From: Chlorella sorokiniana
Taxonomy: Eukaryota > Chlorophyta > Trebouxiophyceae > Chlorellales > Chlorellaceae
Assembly (NCBI GenBank): GCA_025917655.1
Contig: CP084610.1
Span: forward strand, 434,001 to 498,000
DNA: 64,000 bases
Reading direction: 5' to 3'
Shown: positions 60,147-64,000 of the stretch, one piece after another
How positions within the stretch are numbered: position 1 is the first letter of the stretch
Layout: each line of letters opens with the position of its first letter
Made by a program: the position numbers and the translations under genes
Notes under the pieces: model-generated
What the model saw: the letters and a program-made list of their open reading frames with translations, nothing else
Databases searched by the model: none
Told to the model about the DNA's origin: nothing

Positions 60147-60946
60147 CCTTCACAAATGTCTGGAATGCTCTGTAGCTTGCCGCAGCCGCATGCATGGCTT
60201 CCTTGCCGCGGGGCGGGGCGCTGCCACCTGTGGGCGCCGCCAGCTGGCCGCACTGCTGCAACGCCATCCTAGAAGCAGCAGAGCTAAGTGGTGGCGGAAC
60301 AGGCCCCAGTGAAGAATTTCGGGCCGTTACGATCGCGATGCAAGTGTACTAGAACACACAACTTGGGCTGCAGCCTGTCTCAGCTGCCGCTGCACCGCCA
60401 CCGCCGCTGTCGCCGCTGCTGCGGCAGCACCCCAGCCACCGTCGACTACCCTGCGACTGCCGACGCTTCCCTCAATGGCTATGCCCACACCCTTGAGCTG
60501 CTGCTGCCCTACAGGTCCAGACCAGGGCTGGTCCTGACATGTGCACCGAAGCTGGAGAGAAGCCGCGATCAGGACATGCAGGCAGAGAATCAACTTCTCA
60601 GCAACTTCCGCTGGCCAGTGGGTACATAAGGCGCGAACGCAAGACTTTTGCGCTCACTCAACAATCTGAGCAGCCTTCACTCCTCTTCAAAAGCTCCTCT
60701 CTCCTACAGCTTCAACTTCCCTCAGGTGCGGCGCGGGCACGATCGATCTCGCATCCCCCTGCCGGACCCCTGTGCTAAAATTGAACCATGCATGCACACT
60801 TAAGAATGCTTGTGAAGAGCCATAGCAGCGAAATGGCATGCCGGCGCCTCCCTCTTCATCTAGGCAGCGCCGCTCACTCCTCGCCCCGCCTGCCCCTTTG
60901 CCCCCTGCAGACCCGCCGCCCGGCAGACCCTCTCGCAGCACCCACC
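60147..60946. other. Divergent intergenic region (methyltransferase / hemerythrin)
   Basis: About 800 bases without a recognised gene. A minus-strand open stretch just above 60146 (including MHAAAASYRAFQTFVKVDGS) might be a further 5' exon of the methyltransferase. The rest should be promoter and 5' UTR. Confidence 0.4.
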
Positions 60947-61942
60947 ATGGCCCAGGTCGCCCCTCTCATCGACTGCTCCTCCAAGTGGCCCTACCCACTG
61001 GAGAGCGACGGCTGGTACCGCGCGCACGACGCGCTGCGCGCTGACCTGGCGGCCCTCGACGCCATGCTCGACGCCTTCAACCGCCAGCTCCTGGCCGGCA
61101 CCGGCATCAGCCGCGAGCAGGCCGCCGCAGCCACCGCCTTCTACAACGCTTTCGTGAAGAACCTGCACCACCACCACCACAACGAGGACGGTGAGCCCCC
61201 CGTGAACCGCTCGAGCTGTCTCGCCTGCACCTCATGAGCACACTCAGCCGCCGCCGCCGCCCCCACCCCATCCCATCCTGCGATGCATCCACTGACACGT
61301 GCTCCCTTCCCCCGCTTTCCATGTTACTGCAGCAATTGCCATCCCCTACCTGTCCACCCGCTGCGTCGTGCCTGACAAGATTGCCGCCGACCACAAGCAG
61401 CTGGATGCCTTGCTGGACACGTTTGACGCGGGCCTGCGCAAGCTGCTGTCCCCGGAAATGGCCCAGGCGACGCTGCAGCGCGCGCTGCTGCCCCGTGTCC
61501 AGGTGCGGACAGCGACTGCTGCGACTGCTGCCCAGCGCGCGGGGCTGTGCCGCTTCCCGTCCGTCAGACGCCCACACTCCTGCCCCTGACAGCCCGCCCC
61601 GTCCCCCTCAACCCCTCACCTGCGCAGGCCGACTTTGTGCAGCTGCGCCGCATGATCGAGCCGCACCTGCGGGAGGAGGAGCAGGAGGTGCTGCCGCTCA
61701 TGCGCCGCCACTTCACGCCCCAGGAGATTGAGAAGAACGTGGTGCAGAAGATCATGCGCAGCATGGACGGCCAGAGCGTGGGCGTGTTCCTGCGGGCCCT
61801 GAGCCGCGAGGAGCGCCGCGCCTTCATGCGCCAGGAGCACATCCCCTTCTTCGTGCGCTGGATCCTCAACCACCAAGCAGCCAAGTACGAGCGCACCGTG
61901 TGGCGCCCCTTCCAGCAGCTGTGCCTGGGCCACCTGAAGTGA
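60947..61942 (+). CDS. Hemerythrin HHE cation-binding domain protein
   Basis: Three exons with clean splice sites: 60947-61190, 61333-61502 and 61628-61942. They total 729 bases and encode 242 residues with no frameshift. It starts MAQVAPLIDCSSKWPYPLES. The four-helix HHE ligands are recognisable: YRAHDALRADL (helix 1), NLHHHHHNEDAIAIPYL (helix 2), ADHKQLDALLDTF (helix 3) and MIEPHLREEEQEVLPLM (helix 4). The His/Glu spacing fits a non-haem di-iron or other metal site that binds oxygen, nitric oxide or iron. The C-terminal part (IPFFVRWILNHQAAKYERTV) is helical with no further domain recognised. No signal peptide is evident, so it is probably cytosolic. The run of five natural His is unusual. 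The ATG at 60947 begins the conserved region, although the frame is open upstream. Confidence 0.9.
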
Positions 61943-62507
61943 ATGCCCCGGCAGCCGCCCATTTGCACCGCCCGAGGAACACCCCCGACACCTTCTTTCT
62001 CCCATTACTGCCCTTCTTCCTCTCCTCCTACCACCAGCAATGCAATGACGCCTGAACGCCCCCTTGAAGTGGTCCTTGCTCGATTTGCGCTTTCCGCGTC
62101 TCACTGCCGTTGCTCTGTGTGCAAAGTGTGTAAGGCTCCCACCACCCCTTGTGGCATAAGAAACAATGAATGATGAGAATCATGGTTTTGAAACCATCAG
62201 CGTCAAGGGGGTGTCTCGCTCTCTCATCCTATGAATCAATTGCAATTCGCACCCCGCATAGGCGTGACGCCTGGCTGGCAGCATTGAGCTGACTTCATGG
62301 CGCGCTCATATCATCTCCTCTGCTCACTTAATGAGATCACATTGTACATTATCAAATTTAGGGTTTGTCTAGTCGCCTGGGCCCTGCCCTGTTGCAAGAG
62401 CGGAGCGGCAGGAAGCGGCGAAGGCTGCGACTGTCGCGCTTGTTGAATGCCATGCATACATGCACCTGTTGGGCTGAGGACGACCAGCGCATTCAGCAGC
62501 AGCAGCA
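61943..62507. other. Intergenic between hemerythrin and DHHC genes
   Basis: A TGTAA at 62129-62133 fits the hemerythrin 3' end. The stretch from about 62160 to 62360 is distinctly AT-richer than its surroundings and probably includes the DHHC promoter. No gene is recognised. Confidence 0.5.
62129..62133 (+). terminator. Putative poly(A) signal of the hemerythrin gene (TGTAA)
   Basis: It lies about 187 bases past the stop codon. Confidence 0.45.
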
Positions 62508-64000
62508 ATGAAGGAGGTTGTTGCGGAGCGAACCACACGCTGCCAGAACGGGACAACACGGGCGTGCCTTGCCGTGATCACCTTCCTGTATCTTGCGACG
62601 GTGTTCAACGTGGTGCGCCCCGCTGCTCGTCACGCCGCCCTGATGCCGGCGCGCCTGCCGCCGGCGCTACAAGCAGGCGTGCCTGCCTTCAACCCACCGC
62701 CGCCCTGCTCCCTGGCATGTCCAGATTGTGCCACATTTGGGATACTCGGTGCACGGGGCAAGCCACCTGCTCATCTTCACCGCGCTGACGGCCGTGGCAA
62801 GCACATGCTACCTGCAGTGCGTATATTGTGAACCAGGTGAAGCGGGGCCATGCTGCGGTGCAAGCTGGTGCACGGAGGATGCATCCTCCTGCAGTGTGGG
62901 CCTTGCCACCCCTTGAAGCCGTTTGTTCTCCCGGCCGCTGCAGGCAGCGTGCCACCTGGGTGGCAGCCTGATGCCGAGCAGCAAGCGTCGACGGGCGTGC
63001 TGCAAGTCAAGCGCAGCGGCGGGGGCGGCGGTGCGTGGGCTGGGAGCCGTTCTCGCCGCGCTGCCGAGGCAGCACATGCCGCCCGCTGTATGCTGCCGTC
63101 CAGCATGTCTTGGACTGCTTGCAATAAAGTCACCAGTCTGCCTTGGGTTGCTTGCAGCAAAATGAAGCGTGGGTCCCCGCCTGCCAGCCCTCCCCTTGCA
63201 GATTTTGCAAGAAGTGCCAGGCCTTCAAGCCGCCGCGCCGCACCACTGCCGCCGCTGCGGTCACTGCGTGCTGCGCATGGACCACCATTGGTGGGTGGGT
63301 GGGTGGGCGGGTGAGGTTGGGGCTGCAGAAGTAGAGATGAGTTGGGCTGCGAGGGTGGTGGGCAGGGCTGCCGTTGCCAGCTCTGGCGAACCTCCAGACC
63401 ACTGGCGGACCCCCACCCCAGCCCCATCTCCGCATGCACAGCTCACACCCCCTAAACCCCTGCTCTCCTCTCAGCCACTTTCACCATCACATACACCAGA
63501 ACCCCCCCCGCCTTCGCAGCATCTGGGTGAACAACTGCATAGGGCACGGCAACTACCGCGCCTTCCTGCTGATGTGCGCCTACCTGGCGGCGGCCTGCCT
63601 GCACGCGCTGGGCCTGCTGCTGCAGCTGGACGCACACCTGGCGCAGGCGGGTGGCGCCCTGCAGGGCCCGGGCGTCAGTGTGTGTGTGTGTATGTGTGAG
63701 AGTGTGTGTGTGATGGTGGAGTGGGGGCGTCTGCAGCAGGGCAGGGGGCCAGGCGGGCGGCAGGCATGCATGCGTGCGGGGCGGGGCGGCGGCGGCGGCA
63801 CTGCCCTGTGCAAACCCTACGCAGCCCAGCCTGCCGGCAGCAGCAGGTGATAGAGGAGCAGGGCCTCGCCTTGAGCGCCGGCGCCTCTGGCAGGGTCCAC
63901 CCCTGCGCTGCAGTGAGGCCTGGTGCGCCGCCCAGGCCTGCGGTCCGCTTGCCTGGCTTGCTCACTTGGCCGCGTGGAACCCCATGCCCGCAGCTTGCCC
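62508..64000 (+). CDS. DHHC-type protein S-acyltransferase (palmitoyltransferase), 3' end outside the window
   Basis: It adds palmitate to cysteines of membrane-associated proteins. Exon 1 (62508 to about 62820) starts MKEVVAERTTRCQNGTTRAC and has two membrane segments: LAVITFLYLATVFNVV and, after a frame change near 62700, HLLIFTALTAVASTCYLQ. Exon 2 (about 62942-63030) has GSVPPGWQPDAEQQ, the short region typical before the DHHC domain. Exon 3 (about 63201-63290) has FCKKCQAFKPPR then HHCRRCGHCVLRMDHH, and the DHHC cysteine is rebuilt across the intron. Exon 4 (from about 63520) gives CIWVNNCIGHGNYRAFLLMC and a third membrane helix (YLAAACLHALGLLLQL). A one-base loss lies near 63231-63241. 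The domain order matches the family. The remaining exons and stop lie beyond 64000; the sequence after about 63670 is mostly intron-like. Confidence 0.9.

Noticed and set aside
61168-61183. His-tag or vector contamination at the HHHHH run
   Set aside because: The run lies inside a conserved hemerythrin helix followed by NED and the expected ligand spacing, so it is native.

Overview
This window looks like nuclear DNA of a high-GC green alga, most likely a Chlorella-type trebouxiophyte (inference). Every recognisable gene is split by many short GT-AG introns. Several genes have the chlorophyte polyadenylation signal TGTAA a short distance past the stop codon. The gene set also fits: a plant/fungal-type chitin synthase, a secreted β-helix protein with algal Pro-rich linkers, and a Chlorella-like Cys-rich secreted protein. 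I see no prokaryotic operons, tRNAs, rRNAs, CRISPR arrays or intact transposons.

Layout, left to right: an edge fragment (minus, 1-201); glucosamine-fructose-6-phosphate aminotransferase (minus, 1672-6183); a CENP-V/GFA zinc-fold protein (minus, 7038-8256); a coiled-coil protein (minus, about 9271-10219); a RING-CH + AlgH/UPF0301 fusion (plus, 10573-13279); a secreted Cys-rich protein with NCGxC repeats (plus, 14673-16449); chitin synthase (minus, 17325-24825); a giant secreted/membrane protein with four Pmp-type β-helix units (plus, 25320-36449); NAD kinase (minus, 37113-41138); a DBP3/RH5-type DEAD-box RNA helicase (plus, 41776-46122); four tandem bZIP transcription factor genes (plus, 46382-58155); a SAM-dependent methyltransferase (minus, 58439 to about 60146); a hemerythrin-domain protein (plus, 60947-61942); and a DHHC palmitoyltransferase that runs off the right edge (plus, 62508 onward).

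The left half has a cell-wall flavour. GFAT makes glucosamine-6-phosphate, the committed precursor of UDP-GlcNAc, which chitin synthase polymerises. Chitin synthase is divergent from the large Pmp-like surface protein, with under 500 bases between their start codons. The Cys-rich secreted protein lies on the other side of chitin synthase. Whether this linkage is functional is inference.

The right half is dominated by a local expansion of bZIP genes. Copies 2 and 3 are products of a very recent tandem duplication of about 2.85 kb.

Many otherwise well-conserved exons carry single-base frameshifts, nearly all interpretable as loss of one base from a short homopolymer. The simplest explanation is residual sequencing or assembly error rather than wholesale pseudogenisation. 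Gene models taken literally from this sequence will be broken at those points. All exon boundaries below are read by eye from GT/AG sites and conserved protein sequence, so treat them as approximate unless stated.
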